Assembly: GCF_000004195.4 (NCBI RefSeq)
Contig: NC_030678.2
Coordinates: forward strand, 84,046,904 to 84,110,903
Direction of reading: 5' to 3'
Length of the DNA: 64,000 bases
Source of the DNA: Xenopus tropicalis
Lineage: Eukaryota; Chordata; Amphibia; Anura; Pipidae
Shown here: positions 43,333 through 56,163 of the stretch, piece after piece
How positions within the stretch are numbered: the stretch's first letter is position 1
Layout: every line of letters starts with the position of its first letter
Made by a program: the position numbers and the translations under genes
Notes under the pieces: model-generated
The model's input: only the letters and a program-made list of their open reading frames with translations
What the model was told of the DNA's origin: nothing
Database searches by the model: none

Positions 43333-45539
43333 TTAACAGGTCACTTATTATGATATACATTTTCTGTTAGTTTAGTATTCATTCTGAAGATATAGTTTTC
43401 CTTTAAAAAATATTTCTAATGCTTTAATAAGTATAACCAATAACCTGTCATATTATGTAATAGCATATGACTGTAGCAATCACCACTAAGCAACAGAACA
43501 TCTGTGAATGCATAATATTGTCTTGCGTCACCAACACTAGAGGAGGTTAATTGCGGGGCACCTAATTTTCTTGTGTTAACGCCCTTAGGTTAAAGAAGCT
43601 TGTATATAAAGAGGGATATGGGAGCAGGCCATGGCTTACGATGGTTAAATTGCCAAGCCACCATACCACATCTAGATAAACCCTAAAAAGGTCTTTTGTA
43701 TGCCTTTAATTTCGAAGACACTTATATCAACAAAACACCCAAACAGGCCATTATTACTTAAGGTGGGAATCTGGTAAACTGGAATTAGTGAAAATTCGGT
43801 GTCACTGGCTTCCCCCCAATAAGGGGCCTCTTGCATATTCCAGTCTCTGTCTGCACCCCTAAATTGCAAATCTCTTTGTGAACTTAAATGTATCTAATTG
43901 GGAGAATATAACAGAACTAAATGTATCATATGGACTGGATTTGCACCCATTATTCCCATTCCCATTAATCCCATTATTTGCTGTGTGTTTGTGCCAAACT
44001 CATCATGTTTAACATAATGTTTGCAAGAAACCGTCAGTTTTGCATCCACAATATGAGAGCCTTAGTCTCATGTTATGTCAGTGGTTGCTGTAGTTAACAC
44101 TTTCTTGAAACTTAGTTGCATTAAACCAGCAGCAAACGACAGGCCAATTCGGCCCACTTCTCCCTCTGATTCATTGAATGGGCTGAACAAGCAGCAGTAG
44201 GCATTCATAGAGTGCTTTCATCTACTGGAAGCAAAGAGTGTTCTGTTAAATGTGTCTGCAGAAGGCTTGCTGCAGTCAGAAAGCGAAAAATAAACAAAGG
44301 AGCCTAAAGCTATATATAAACTGTAGAAAAAGATAAGAAAATAATTGTGAGAATGAGAGATGGAATCTGGGTAGAGAACATCCCTACATTTTATTTCTTT
44401 TTGCAAACTTTTCTGTGTAGATCAAAATATACTGACCTGACATACGAGTTCAGTAAAGCACCCAAATTCACTAAACCAGGAAAAATATAAAAAGCATTAA
44501 GAAGAAAATCTCTTTTTTAACTTGAAAAAGACGCTCTATAGAATATAATGTGTATTATCAGACTTTTCCCCTAGATAGCTCTATCAGTCATTAAAATATT
44601 CTCTCCATTTGTCTGAACTGAAATGGTAGTTTTGGTCTGTTTCTATTTAATAGAAACATTTGCACTCCAGCTTAAAATATATTGTTTTCTAAAATCTCCT
44701 TAGTTTAAGTTGCTGACCTAAACACGACTATAGAAAATGAGTAAGAAGTTCCCAAAAGCACCATTTACAAAATGAATTAAATGTTGCTGATAGCATTTTT
44801 ATATAAACTACCAAAATATGTCCCTTTCTGTAAGCCTTTGACAGCTCATATCTAGTCTATGTATAAGCAACCATTATAGAACCATTTTATTTTGTCAGAA
44901 AATGTTATAAATGCCTCCTACAGGATATTTTGCTAGATCAAATGCAGGGCACAGGCCTCTACATTTTCATATGTACTACTGATCTTTCGGAAATGACTTC
45001 TCAGTAATGCTGAAAGCTTTCTTATCAGAAGGTATCAGAAGTATAGCTGCTGGAAAATTGAGTAAAAATTATGAGTACGTAAAATGGGGCAGATGAAAGT
45101 ATTTTTTTGTGCACTGCAACAAGCACTGTGTTCCTTACATCTGATATTCTGTAAATAACAACCTGATTTGCAAGCCACATAATCCAAATGGTGCTAGGCT
45201 GACTACATTAGCTTTAACGGTTTCAAGCAATAATTTAAAATCAGGCTGTAAAATTCATTGTGGAAGGAAAGGAGATTAGATTATGTTAATTAATACTGGG
45301 CTATTAGAAGGATAACAGAGTAATAGTTCCCCTAGGCAATCACAGCAGAATGTGTCGTTAAATCAGCCTGCATTCTACACTCTAGTCTTTCAGCCATAAA
45401 TATTAAATTGTAAGCTCTTCTGTTATGGGCACTTAACCCTTTCATTTTAAGGAGGTTCCCAGTGAAAGGGCATATGGAATTTATTTACCTTGTAATTATC
45501 TCACTACTGCATCAAGCTACACATAAAATAGATACACAT
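43333..45539. other. Single-copy AT-rich DNA, no gene seen
   Basis: No domain-bearing frame. 45,120-45,350 (ATGTTAATTAATACTGGG, CAATAATTTAAAATCAGGC) is non-repetitive and could be conserved, but I cannot tell. Confidence 0.4.
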
Positions 45540-45660
45540 GGGGTAATGTATTAACACTGGGCAAATTGCCAGCTGCAGGTAAAACAATGAAAACAATATT
45601 TGATTGGGTGCTCTGGGTTACTGCCAGGAGGAAATTTGCCTGTATTGATAAATAACCCCC
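45540..45660. mobile_element. Short MITE, TATTAACACTGGGCAAAT family
   Basis: GGGGTAATGTATTAACACTG at the left and TATTGATAAATAACCCCC at the right are inverted. Same family as 8253-8383. Confidence 0.65.
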
Positions 45661-46119
45661 AGTCTTCTCCATTATAGCAGGTTGTGAAACAAGTGTCTCT
45701 GGAATATTTTTTAAGAAGTCATACACTTTGCAATGCACTAATTTTCTGCAAGAAAAATGAAACCAAAATACACCAGAAATCTATTCTTTATTAATTGCTT
45801 TATAATGACTTTGCATGTAAAAGTAACAAAAAGCTGGAGACGCCGACTGATTTACACAGGCCAGCTAGTAGGTGCTATATCTCTGTAGCTGCAGAGGCAG
45901 CAGCATTGTCTCCTCTGTAAACATCAACCCCTTTGTTGTTGCAGGCCAATAATGTGAAGAGGGAAAATAGCCAATTATAGGGGAGGTTTCCTGCTGTTAC
46001 TGACTGCAGCTAAAATAGACTTGGAATCAATAATGGATGGCTTTACAACTTCCCACTAGGGCAGTGTTCTGCTTTTATAAGGAGACTCAATTACCATTCA
46101 GCTAGGAGAATATAAGACA

Positions 46120-46686
46120 TAGGGGCTGATTTACTAACCCACGAATCCGAATTGGAAAAATTCCGATAGGAAAACGAACATTTTGCGACTTTTTCGCATT
46201 TTTGGCGATTTTTTCGTCGCCTTTACGACTTTTCGTAAATTGACGCGACTTTTTCGTAACCATTACGACTTGCGCGAAAAGTTGCGACTTTTTCGTAGTC
46301 ATTACGATTTGCTCGTATCTTGTCGCGACTTTTTCGTATTGAGCGCTCGTAAACTGCGGGCAAAACTTTCAGACTTTGCATGATTTTGGAAGCCTCCCAT
46401 AGGACTCAATGGCACTCTGCAGCTCCAACCTGGCCCAAGGAAAGTCACCATACTGAAGCTTGAATGAATCCGAAACTTTCGTACTCGGCGCGAAGGCTAC
46501 GAAAAAGTTGCGACAATTCGCGCAAGTCGTAACGCTACGAAAAACTCGCAACATTTTGCGAAACAGTCGGAATGGCTACGAAAAAGTCGTGACAATTTAC
46601 GAAAAAATCGCAAAATACCGATCATTATGAAAAAAACGCATTCGGACGCCTTTGGACTGTTCATGGATTAGTAAATGTGCCCCATA
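46120..46686. mobile_element. CpG-rich fold-back MITE (CGACTTTTTCGT repeats)
   Basis: Ends AGGGGCTGATTTACTAAC and GGATTAGTAAATGTGCCCC. The left half repeats GCGACTTTTTCGTA-type words, the right half repeats TACGAAAAAGT-type words, so the whole folds on itself about a short unique centre at 46,380-46,450. CpG density is far above the surroundings. Frames of 61-66 residues here are shadows. Confidence 0.8.
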
Positions 46687-48099
46687 GTCTTCTCTGTGAA
46701 AATTTTTACTTTTATCCTTTTAATGTTGATCACCTTGGGTTTTTTTTAAATTATTTTGAATTAAGGTTGGGAGCTATGTATTTTTCATATCCAACCAGAA
46801 AATGGCTAGTGTGATTAACATACAATAGGTGGACCTCACAGGTTTAGTGCTGTTCATAATCCCATCATAGCATGTGCCATAAATTATAAAAATCTGCCAG
46901 AAACATTGCACATTATATCCAGTCCTTTTCTTTTTCATTCATTTAAGTAAAGATTAGAACACAAATAAAAATGTGACAAATCAAAATCACTTAATTTGTG
47001 TTGGTAACATTGCCACAATTAGTAGCTCAATAAACAAACCAATAAAAATCTCTCTATGGTCTTGTCTGCACTCTGACAAGTCAGATGAAAAACACTTGGC
47101 CTTCGGCCTCATGCATTTATATGGTCATGGAACTCCTTGGTAGGGTAATAATAATAATAAATACTTTTTTTTTGTTTCAAAGGTATTAAGCTGTTTTTAA
47201 ACTCTAATGATATAAAGGGGGTTATATATGTTCACAGATGCAGTGGGCAACTTCCCTGCAGAGAGCTGCACTTAAAACCACTTTCATTAAAGGTATTTGC
47301 CTCAAAATGCACTCTCCAAGGTCCATATAGTTGCACTCAGCACAGATCAATCCTTCCTGCTTTCAGATAAATATTAGGCACTGCTGAACCTATTGATGCA
47401 GGGTGCAAAGGGAACCCTGAAGCTACCACCAGGTCAGGAGATGGCAGTAGATCCAGGTTTCCCCTGCATTAATAGCTGCATTTGGAATGGAAGGTAGAAA
47501 GGACTAAGCACAACCACAGGGGACTGCAAACTGTGCATTAAATGAAAGACATTACTCAGATGTGAATACTGGAAATGACACCATAAAGATGTAAATATTT
47601 GTTGCAACTGTGAATCAAAATTGTGTGAGGTGCAGCACAGCTTCATCAGGCACAATGCCCTCTTGTATCCACAATGACGCTGATGGTAACTATGCCTTAA
47701 ATTGAATTTCTGATGTTGTTCTACTCAGGAAAGAGATCAGAAACGATGACCTTTCTCAAGTCTTTCCTGAGCAGTGCAACTACAGAAGAGATCTCTGTTT
47801 TCCTTCCTTCTTTTTATTGGTAAATTGACCAGCAGGTAGCACAATATAAAACAAATGCAATTTCAAGTTGCACGTGGCCACATTCAGGGTACCTGTAAAA
47901 AAAAAAAAATCTACAGGATGATATTTTCAGTGCTCTACTATTATGTGGAGAAAATTATAACCTATATGTTAAGCACCTTATATTCCGTTTATTTAAATGT
48001 ATATATTGTATTTTTTCAATTATTTAATGTGTAGGTCACATACCTATTCTAAGTAAGGAAGTGTCTCTATTGTTATCTTTTCATGTGTTTATATGCCCA
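46687..48099. other. Intergenic DNA with a satellite fragment
   Basis: 47,100-47,130 (GGCCTCATGCATTTATATGG, TCATGGAACTCC) is related to the 129-bp repeat at 8.6 kb. No gene seen. Confidence 0.5.
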
Positions 48100-48600
48100 A
48101 ATTAAAAAAAAAAAAAGTTTTTGTCTTTCTATATACATTTACAGTATAACTGCTGTTTAATAAGTCTTACCAAACCCTTTCTCTATAATTTATTTTTCTG
48201 CAGCATATTTATGCATTGATATTGCAGCTAATGGCATTTTCTCTTGTTTTCAGCAGCGCTTTGATGACATTAATCTGCTGTAAATTACAGATCTTTCAGA
48301 TATACCATAGTGTTTTTTTCCCACTGTTTAATTTCGTTGGGGTTTATTTCTGCTTGGCTGAGTTTTAAGTAAAGTAATTGCATATGATCTAATTGACAGT
48401 ATCACTCTTAACTCAATCACACCTATTCCTTATACACCAATCAATAATGTTATGCTGCCAGACGGGAGATCTTAATGGTTTCCAATTAATTAAGTTTAGA
48501 AGCTGTTGAAGTGACTAATTTGTCTATATTGTGTTTATGTAGAGAACAATTTCTGGTTTATTTCAACAGCTTTCATGCTTGTTTGTCTGTTCTACTCACT
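48100..48600. promoter_or_regulatory. Candidate conserved non-coding element
   Basis: Non-repetitive, all frames closed. Words: GCAGCTAATGGC (48,226), GCAGCGCTTTGATGACATTA (48,253), TGTAAATTACAG (48,281), TAATTGCATATGATC (48,376), CTAATTGACAG (48,389), CCAATTAATTAAG (48,483). Dense homeodomain-, POU- and Meis-like sites with no transposon ends make this the most enhancer-like block of the window by eye. No alignment was run. Confidence 0.4.
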
Positions 48601-48966
48601 CCAAGGTAGCCAGATTTGTAAGCAACATTCAGTATTAAGAAACTGAAAAGAATCATCAAGTCAGGCAAAAACAAGTACATTCTGTATAAGCAAAATAATT
48701 TGGCAAGATTCTGGGGTTCGTCTCTAGTCAAATATTTGTAAATATGGAGCTAAAAAATGTTTTGCTTGCATTAATTAATGGCACAGTCTCACATTTCAAC
48801 AAAAATGTCTTCCCATCAATGTCATTTGCCATTATTTTCTTTTTATAAATGTATTTTTATTTGATTTGCTAAATGTGGTTCTCACAGATTAATAGCCAGT
48901 CCCTGGAAAAGCATACAAATACCCCTGGGATATGACCCACTGCACAGGGTCCAATATATACTGAGA

Positions 48967-49255
48967 ATACATAGTAACATAGCAAGTTAGGTTAAAAAAA
49001 GACATACGTCCATCAAGTTCAACCACAATGCCTATATATAACCTGCCTAACTGCTAGTTGATCCAGAGGAAGGCAAAAAACCCCATCTGAAGCCTCTCTA
49101 ATTTGCCGCAGAGGGGAAAAAATTCCTTCCTGACTCCAAGATGGCAATCGGACCAGTCCTTGGATTAGCTTGTACTAAGAGCTATCTCCAATAACTCTGT
49201 ATTCCCTCACTTGTACTGAGAGCTATCTCCCATAACCCTGTATTCCCTCACTTGT
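48967..49255 (-). pseudogene. CR1-type LINE 3' end with terminal repeats
   Basis: On the minus strand it contains GGTTATGGGAGATAGCTCTC, CAAGGACTGGTCCGATTGCC, GGAAGGAATTTTTTCCCCTC, GTTGAACTTGATGGACGTAT and ends AACTTGCTATGTTACTATGT, the short ATGTTACT repeats that terminate many CR1-like LINEs. A 40-bp piece (GAGCTATCTCC ... CCTCACTTGT) is duplicated in tandem at about 49,173-49,252. Only the end of the ORF and the UTR remain. Confidence 0.7.
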
Positions 49256-50429
49256 TAATGAAATACTTGCCGCCATTAAAAAATTATATGCTACAAAAGT
49301 TTGATAAGTTTTGGTATTGTGATACCTTTACCATACAGGGTTTCACACCATATTAACTATAAATGAAGGTGATAAAATAACTACTGCTACACTTCTATTG
49401 CTATGCTGTTTGAGGGATAATATTACTGGAAGGGTGACAAAAATTGCTTTATGATAAGCAATTTTATTATATTAGGATGGACTTTGGGCAATACTGGAGC
49501 TCTTTTCTTTTCTCTTTTTCAGTACAATTATTTGTAACAGTTTGATTACACACTTATATAAAGCTATATCCCTTGGAACCCTCCATAATTTTAAGATCAG
49601 ATACTGGAGGCACCGTTCAAAAGGATTATTTTATTTTACTTTAGTGCCAGTTGGATCTATTATTAGGACTGTTGAGAAAATTGGATACGCTTAACATTTT
49701 TCATTTTTGTATGTACACTCACATGTTGTACTATTATTGTGCTGGGAAAAAAGTAATGAGTAACTGAGAATAGAGCCTCCTGGGACAATGTTTATAGGAA
49801 CAGGATAATGCATAGGGCCAAAGTGAATTTAGGACCAAGGAAAGTGTTGAAAGGGCTATTCTATTTGCTTTGCTGTAATAGAAATAGTTCCTAAGTAAAC
49901 TGGACTTATAGTTATAGAACCTCACCACCATATGTGTTCATTTGTCCATGTGATTTGATATGGGATAGGGCACTTCAGATGAGGGTGTGGGGTTCCACCA
50001 TGCTGGAATTTAAGGAATTCACTTGTATGAATTTATAAAGAATGACTAAGTGCTCTGTCAGTCATTCTAAACAGCCAGAACATTTATGTTTGTGCAAATA
50101 CCACTACGTGTTGGAAGCCCCATACATGTACAGAAATATATAAAAGCTGGAGGCAGGGTAAGTCAATTATATTCACCATTTCTAATTAAAAGGGATTGTT
50201 ATGGGGTTTGAGAAGTTTATTAAGGGGACAATGTGTGTGCATACCATTGACACAATTTCTAATGTAATTGCATGGAACTGCTGTCAGTAGTATTGCCTTG
50301 TAAAAGTAATTTAATTGCACACTCAGGACCATGGGAAGAGATAATGATTGGATGGAGAGGAAATTATAATGGGATATGTTTATATACTGGAAACAGACAT
50401 AGTGATTTAACCAAATATATTCAGTAATT
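49256..50429. other. Intergenic DNA, no feature recognised
   Basis: Nothing recognised. Confidence 0.5.
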
Positions 50430-50770
50430 TATTTTTGCCTTTGCCCCCTTTTGAACTGTTTTGCAGTTTTTTTTCATTTGCCTTGAGCTTTCTGATTGTC
50501 ACTGGTAATTTGGGCCAGCACAAAATTGATTTCCAGTTTCCTCATGGTTATTATAATGCATGTGGTACATACATGCAAACATCCGTCATGCATAAATAAA
50601 CCTCTCCATTTATGCCAGATGCACTTGCAATCTGTTCAGTAAATTGTGGCAGTGGTATAATAGCCTGCAAGAGCAAACAGCAGATATAGACAGAGAGTGG
50701 CAGTAAAATGAATCCTTTAAAAAACTGTGGACGATCCAGAAGGATTAATTATGAACCTTAGGGTGCAATG
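50430..50770. promoter_or_regulatory. Candidate conserved non-coding element
   Basis: Non-repetitive: TCACTGGTAATTTGGGCCAG (50,499), ATTATAATGCATGTGG (50,550), GTCATGCATAAATAAACC (50,586), AAGGATTAATTATGAACC (50,740). Homeodomain- and POU-like words and no transposon ends. Inference only. Confidence 0.35.
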
Positions 50771-52170
50771 AGCTGCTTTACAAATGCCTACAAACAGTGT
50801 GGCCTCTGTTTCAACCCACTGAGGGATATTATTCTGGGATCAATAGTTGTTTTATAGGTCATTTTACATATTGGCAAGTGTATGTCACAGCGATTACACC
50901 ATTTTTGTTAGCCTAAAAGGGGCAATATACACCTGATGCACAAAAACAAGCAAAATAAATAGAGCTTGCATTGAAAATGTGTTCTGCTTATGTTTTAGTT
51001 TTCTTGTCATTTGTAGTTATATTTGTCAGATGGTATAAATATTGCCTGTGGACATCTCTTACCTCATTGAATGATATGTGATCAGGGTGGAAAAGGTTGG
51101 AAAAACAGCAAGGAATAGATCAGGCTATGGACCCAGAGGGGTCAAACAATCTGATTAGTCCCATTTGACCCCTACTTATCTTCCCTTGTATAGCCAGTGT
51201 TACTGTGACAGAGACACATATAGTTTACAATGACTTCAAATGTAATTCCAGTTTTTTAAGTGGTATTTATAATAATGCTAGGAATCACATTATAACATGC
51301 CATAGTGCTATGGCACAATTTGCTGAAAACCTGTATTGTATGGAAAGGCTTGCAAAATCTGTTAAATTCATCATCACAAACAAAACTCACAACAAATCTC
51401 ATGATTACATTGAAGGTTGCATACCTTAAGTGATGCTGTATGGGAGTAAGTAGGTTAGATTTATAGGCTGGCCTGCTTTCTGTGCATAAGGATTGTAGTT
51501 ACTAAACCTCTAGTGAGAACAAGGTCCCTGAGTGCACGTGGAGTGCATTCTCCTGTGTGCTTTTTATCCTGCTGAAACACTACTGTGTTAAAATAAAGCA
51601 CCTTGGATAGCATAAATGCCTTAAGAACAAGCTACGATCCATCAAATAGAGAAAACGCAACTCAGAAGAAAAAGCTCTTTGCTTATTATTTTAGCTGGAA
51701 TTTGATTGCCCTTTTCTACTCTTCAATTCTTAAAGGGAAGATAACAATGCAGTTAAATTGTTCTATGTATTGAAATACCAAGTGCCAAAGTTCTTAAATA
51801 TGCCATTAATCCACTGCATGCTTTGAAAGAAAGTTAAATGCATGAAATCTCTCTCACTGCTCCAGCAGATTTGGCAATGCAGTGTTTCCTTTCACTACTC
51901 GATCCGCTTACTATTAGATTAGAAAATATATTAGTGCAAAACACTATTACTATTAGTGAGGAGTATACTCGGCTTGTCAAAAGGCCAAAAAGTACAGGAT
52001 AAAGCCCTCAAACCAGGGGCAAACTGAACATTGAAAAAAATGCCTGAGGGTGTGAAATATGTAAGGGGGAATTTTTTTAACTATTTTAATATGATGCTTT
52101 GAATAAACTTTTTTCTATTGTTCTGATTTTTGAGTTTTAGAATATCTTTGCCCATTTTTTTAACATATTA
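50771..52170. other. Intergenic DNA, no gene seen
   Basis: The 74-residue frame at 51,205-51,429 has no recognised domain. Confidence 0.45.
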
Positions 52171-52178
52171 ATATAGGG

Positions 52179-53227
52179 CAGTGCTGTCCAACTGGCGGGC
52201 CGCGACCCCCCTCTGTGTGGCCCCCCACCTGTGTGGCTGCTTTGATGGCTTACCTTTGTGTAAGCTTTAAATGGTATCAGTACTGTGATTAACTTCCCCC
52301 TTGCATGGTTCTCACCTCAGATTCAGGCTGTAATCAGGCTGTATTGTTTAAATATGTAATCCCCTGTACTGTTCACACCTTTTAATCTCTGTATTGTTCA
52401 CCCCCTGCAGTGTTCACACCTCAGGCTCAGGCTGTAATCACCCCCATTGTTCCCCTGTTCACACCTCAGCAGCAGTAGAAACCCACAAATAATCCCTGCA
52501 TACTACAAAAAGAACATATACTGAGGTGGTACTGCAATTAAAAAGTTTTTTAATATATAGTTATTGTGCAGACTGTAGGAGCAGTGCCAGCATTGTGTCA
52601 CTGTAGGCTGCCTGTGTGTGCCATACACACAGGCAGCATAGGGCAAGCAGAGTATGGCACACACAGGCAGGGTAGAAAAGGCAGAGTATGGCACACACAG
52701 GCAGAGTAGGGCAGGCAGAGTATGGCACACACAGGCCAAGTTTGGCACAAACCAGCCAAGAATAGCACACACAGTGAAAGTATGGCACACGCAGGCAGGG
52801 TAGGGCAGGCAGAGTATGGCACACACAGGCAGAGTAGGGCAGGCAGAGTATGGCACACACAGGCCAAGTATGGCACAAACCAGCCAAGAATGGCACACAC
52901 AGTGAAAGTATGGCACGCAGGCAGGGTAGGACAGGCAAAGTATGGCACACACAGGCAGGGTAGGGAAGGCAGAGTATGGTACACACAAAGGCAGGGTAGG
53001 GCAGGCAGAGTATGGCACACAGGCAGGGTAGGGCAGGCAGAGTATGGCAGGTTTTTGCTGTACTACAACCATTAATATGGGTATGGTCATGTGATAACAT
53101 GGGTGTGGTTTCAAGTGGGTGCGGTTTCAAAAAGGGGAGTGGTCAAAACTGGCTTCCATCATCGGCCCTCCACCACATAGGTCGGAAAAATTCCGGCCCT
53201 CGGTACAACAGAAGTTGGACAGCACTG
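52179..53227 (-). mobile_element. hAT element with internal minisatellite, copy 2
   Basis: Inverted copy of 40,584-41,518. Exact 8-bp duplication ATATAGGG (52,171-52,178 and 53,228-53,235). 1049 bp. The length difference lies mainly in the minisatellite at 52,609-53,050, which shows a higher-order period of 128 bp (ACCAGCCAAG at 52,751 and 52,879). All three minus frames are open for 140-203 codons across it, and a 117-codon plus frame too. These follow from a stop-free unit and are not genes. Confidence 0.93.
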
Positions 53228-53439
53228 ATATAGGGCATATACATTTCTGTAAATATTGCCCCTTTACATACATTGAGCCACCATATTTATTCTGTGTACT
53301 CACTGATCACCTGACTGGAAAAATGCAGGTTTTGATTGTAACAGAGAGAACTGTGGGAGTAAAGGACACAACTGTTGATTGTTATCAGTGGCATTCTGGG
53401 GCTTCTTCCTCCCATCTCTCACCTGCTCTGTGTTTGAAT
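53228..53439. other. Intergenic DNA, no feature recognised
   Basis: Nothing recognised. Confidence 0.5.
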
Positions 53440-53640
53440 GTCAAAACAGGTCCAGGGGGGCCAAAATGCTATGGCAATGGGGGTCTCTGCACTAGCAGAG
53501 CTGAATTTCCATTTTAAAAAACGAAAAATTTGTCTCTTAAAGTTACCAGAGATCGGTTTTTTGCCGCCCCTGGTAACTGGCTGCTTACTGCCGCCCGAGG
53601 CAAGGCGAGAACTTTGCCTCATTGCGGGAGCGGTTATAAC
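53440..53640. repeat. GC-rich hAT-like MITE fragment
   Basis: GGTCCAGGGGGGCCAAAATG, TTTTTTGCCGCCCCTGG, CTGCCGCCCGAGGCAAGGCG, TTTGCCTCATTGCGGGAGCG. These words recur in Xenopus hAT MITEs. Ends and target duplication not resolved. Confidence 0.45.
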
Positions 53641-56163
53641 ATAACATGTATGTGTGCCTTGATCAGACGTGCTGCATGAATTCATTTTGCTTTCCTGCTG
53701 TCCAGAACTCAGAGCTCCTCTGATTGTTTTCAAGATGCGATCAACCAGTAAATCAGAATCAGCATGCCAGTTGCAGGGAAAAGATAAGAGTGCAGGTTAA
53801 AAAAAGTGTATGAATGAATGTTTGAATGAATTTTTTAAAATAAAAAAAGTTATTTTTAAATGGTGATTATATGTCTCCTTTAACTATTTTACAAACATTA
53901 TGTATCAGTACTGCTCATGAATCAGCCCCTAAATCTACACACGGGATCCATAAGTGACCATAAAAACCACCGCTGCCTAAGCAGACTTACTTAGGGGCTG
54001 ATTTATTAAAATGATACTGCCACTTCTATAAATTTCTATAGCAACACTTGAGCATTACATTTTTCTCTCGAAGCCACCCCAACCCAGGCGTTACTTGTGA
54101 GACTATCTAAACAGTAGAGAGAGCAGGCTCTCTTTATACTTCCTTCAGTCATGCTGGGCTTGGGGCAGAGCAATCCCTAGGTTAGAGTACAAAAGAAAAA
54201 GTTGAAAGGTGGAACTGCCTCCAGCCTAGCATGATTGATGCAGCATATCTACTGCAATAAGTATGTGATTGAAGTTTCTTAAAAATATACTTTTCATAAA
54301 AATGCCTACTTTTCCTTTGTTGTGGAGTTTTAATGGGCCCCTCAGATTACAGAAATATTGATGTTGCTTTAAGAGAAAAAGCACATAAGTGTACATGAGT
54401 ACACATACGTGCACATTGACAGACACTAACTTGACCCTGGGTAACTGGTTTATTAAAAAACCCACCTCACTAAAGTGGCATGATCTTTGCCCAGCAGCCT
54501 CACTGTCTGAGTGAAAATCTTGACAAAACCATTGTTATTCCCTGGAGTCATGACTCTAATAAACAGGGATTCACTATCTCTTACAAGGTCAGTTTTAGAA
54601 CTTATGACAAAACTAATTATAAGTAGTGTATAAAGGCACAGAAAAGTTTTACATCAAATGGACTATATATATATATATATACCATATATGATTGCACAAA
54701 TAAGATGATTATGGAAAATCCTTATTAGCTAGAACAGACATCCAGTATCCTAGGCAAACAGATGTGGGGAGAGGGTGGCTTGGTGAGGGTGGTGAAGTCT
54801 TGTTGGGTCTTATCAGTGTATTGCAGTGTTTCTGATCAGTATATAAAAGCATCAGCAACAAAAAGGTGAATATGAACTGTTTCCAAAATTGTAGAGACCC
54901 ATAATACCATTTACTGTTACCTATTCTATTGGCCAAGGGTGTTATGACAACGAATTCCTGCCCATAGTTAATAAAATAGGAGAGAGCACAAGGATTTCCT
55001 CTGTCATCAGGAATGGATGCTGCTGGAATAACTGGTAACATCTTATTTGTTACTATGGGCTACTGCAACTGGGAAAAATGCATGTCTGTTGGATATGGGA
55101 AATAGAGTTAAAAGGCACCTATTGTATCAGAATGCATGAAGGTGTGGGTTAACAGGGCCCACACTCTGGTTTGGGGAAACAATAGTATTTGTTCAAGAAC
55201 CCCACCTTGCAAACTTTATGGCCTCTGCACTGAGAAACAATCTGACTGATCACCTCTGGTGCAATGTTGATGTGATAGGTGCCCTTTAAAAGAAAAGACT
55301 TCAGCCTTGGAAGGAAAGGCATGAGTAGTCATGCATGTATGATGAGAGAGAAAAAAAGAGATTTGAAACTCAGCTTCATGTGAAATGAAGTTCAAACACT
55401 AAACTTATTTTATGCCTGAATTGTTTTACCTTCATTTTCCAGAAAAAAACCTATATATAATTTATGTGCTGCCTCAGTGTGAAACTGTTTTTGGCACATG
55501 TTACAGTTCAACTATATAAACACTACAGAAGTAATTATGCTGAAGCAAAGAAGTACCATTATTTTTATGTTTTGCTAAGGTCATCTCACACGTCTGTTTT
55601 AACGGAGAATGGAAAATCTCTGCAGTATCAATTGGTGACCTCAATTTTGTTGGCGGATTTCCTAGGTCAGTCAGAGCAAAGCTTTCATTTTTTATTTTAA
55701 ATCCCAGCAGTTTCTAAAGCAAGTCTTTTGGGGGTGTGCGTGCCGGCTAAATGCATTCACTCAGTAAAAAGAAATTATATACTGACAACTGTCTGAACCA
55801 CATTTTCTCTTTTCAAAGGATTTTTGTCCAAGTCAAACAAGAAGGAAGTTTCGGTTAATCGCTAACATCCTTCCAAACAGTAATCATGGTGGTCAGGCAG
55901 CTTTGTGAAAGGGAAAAAATGTAAAAGGTAGAGGGCAAATTCATCTTGATGAAATACATCTCCTTAGGATAGAACCGAGAAATTAAAGCTGAAATGCTAA
56001 AGCTAAATGTCAAGTGCTACAATTTTCTAACTGCGAGGGTGTTAGCTGTAGAGCTGTAACATATTCCTTACTCCTATCCATGTGCTTTTATTAAAATTTA
56101 AAAAGAGCAGATGCTGCAAGTTCCTTAGGCAGACCCCAAGCAGTGTAGGAGTGCTAATCATTG
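53641..56163. other. Intergenic DNA with minor repeats, no gene
   Basis: A GGGGCTGATTTATTAA MITE end near 53,994, an (AT)n tract at 54,664-54,683, and a non-repetitive stretch at 55,730-55,900 that may be conserved. Frames of 79-110 residues have no recognised motif. Confidence 0.45.

Noticed and set aside
52503..53130. 203-, 189- and 140-codon minus frames
   Set aside because: Same minisatellite in the inverted hAT copy; all three minus frames are open over the same bases, which no real gene needs.
54709..55041. 110-codon minus frame
   Set aside because: No domain, compositional bias or repeat explanation; no splice or conservation evidence visible, so treated as chance.
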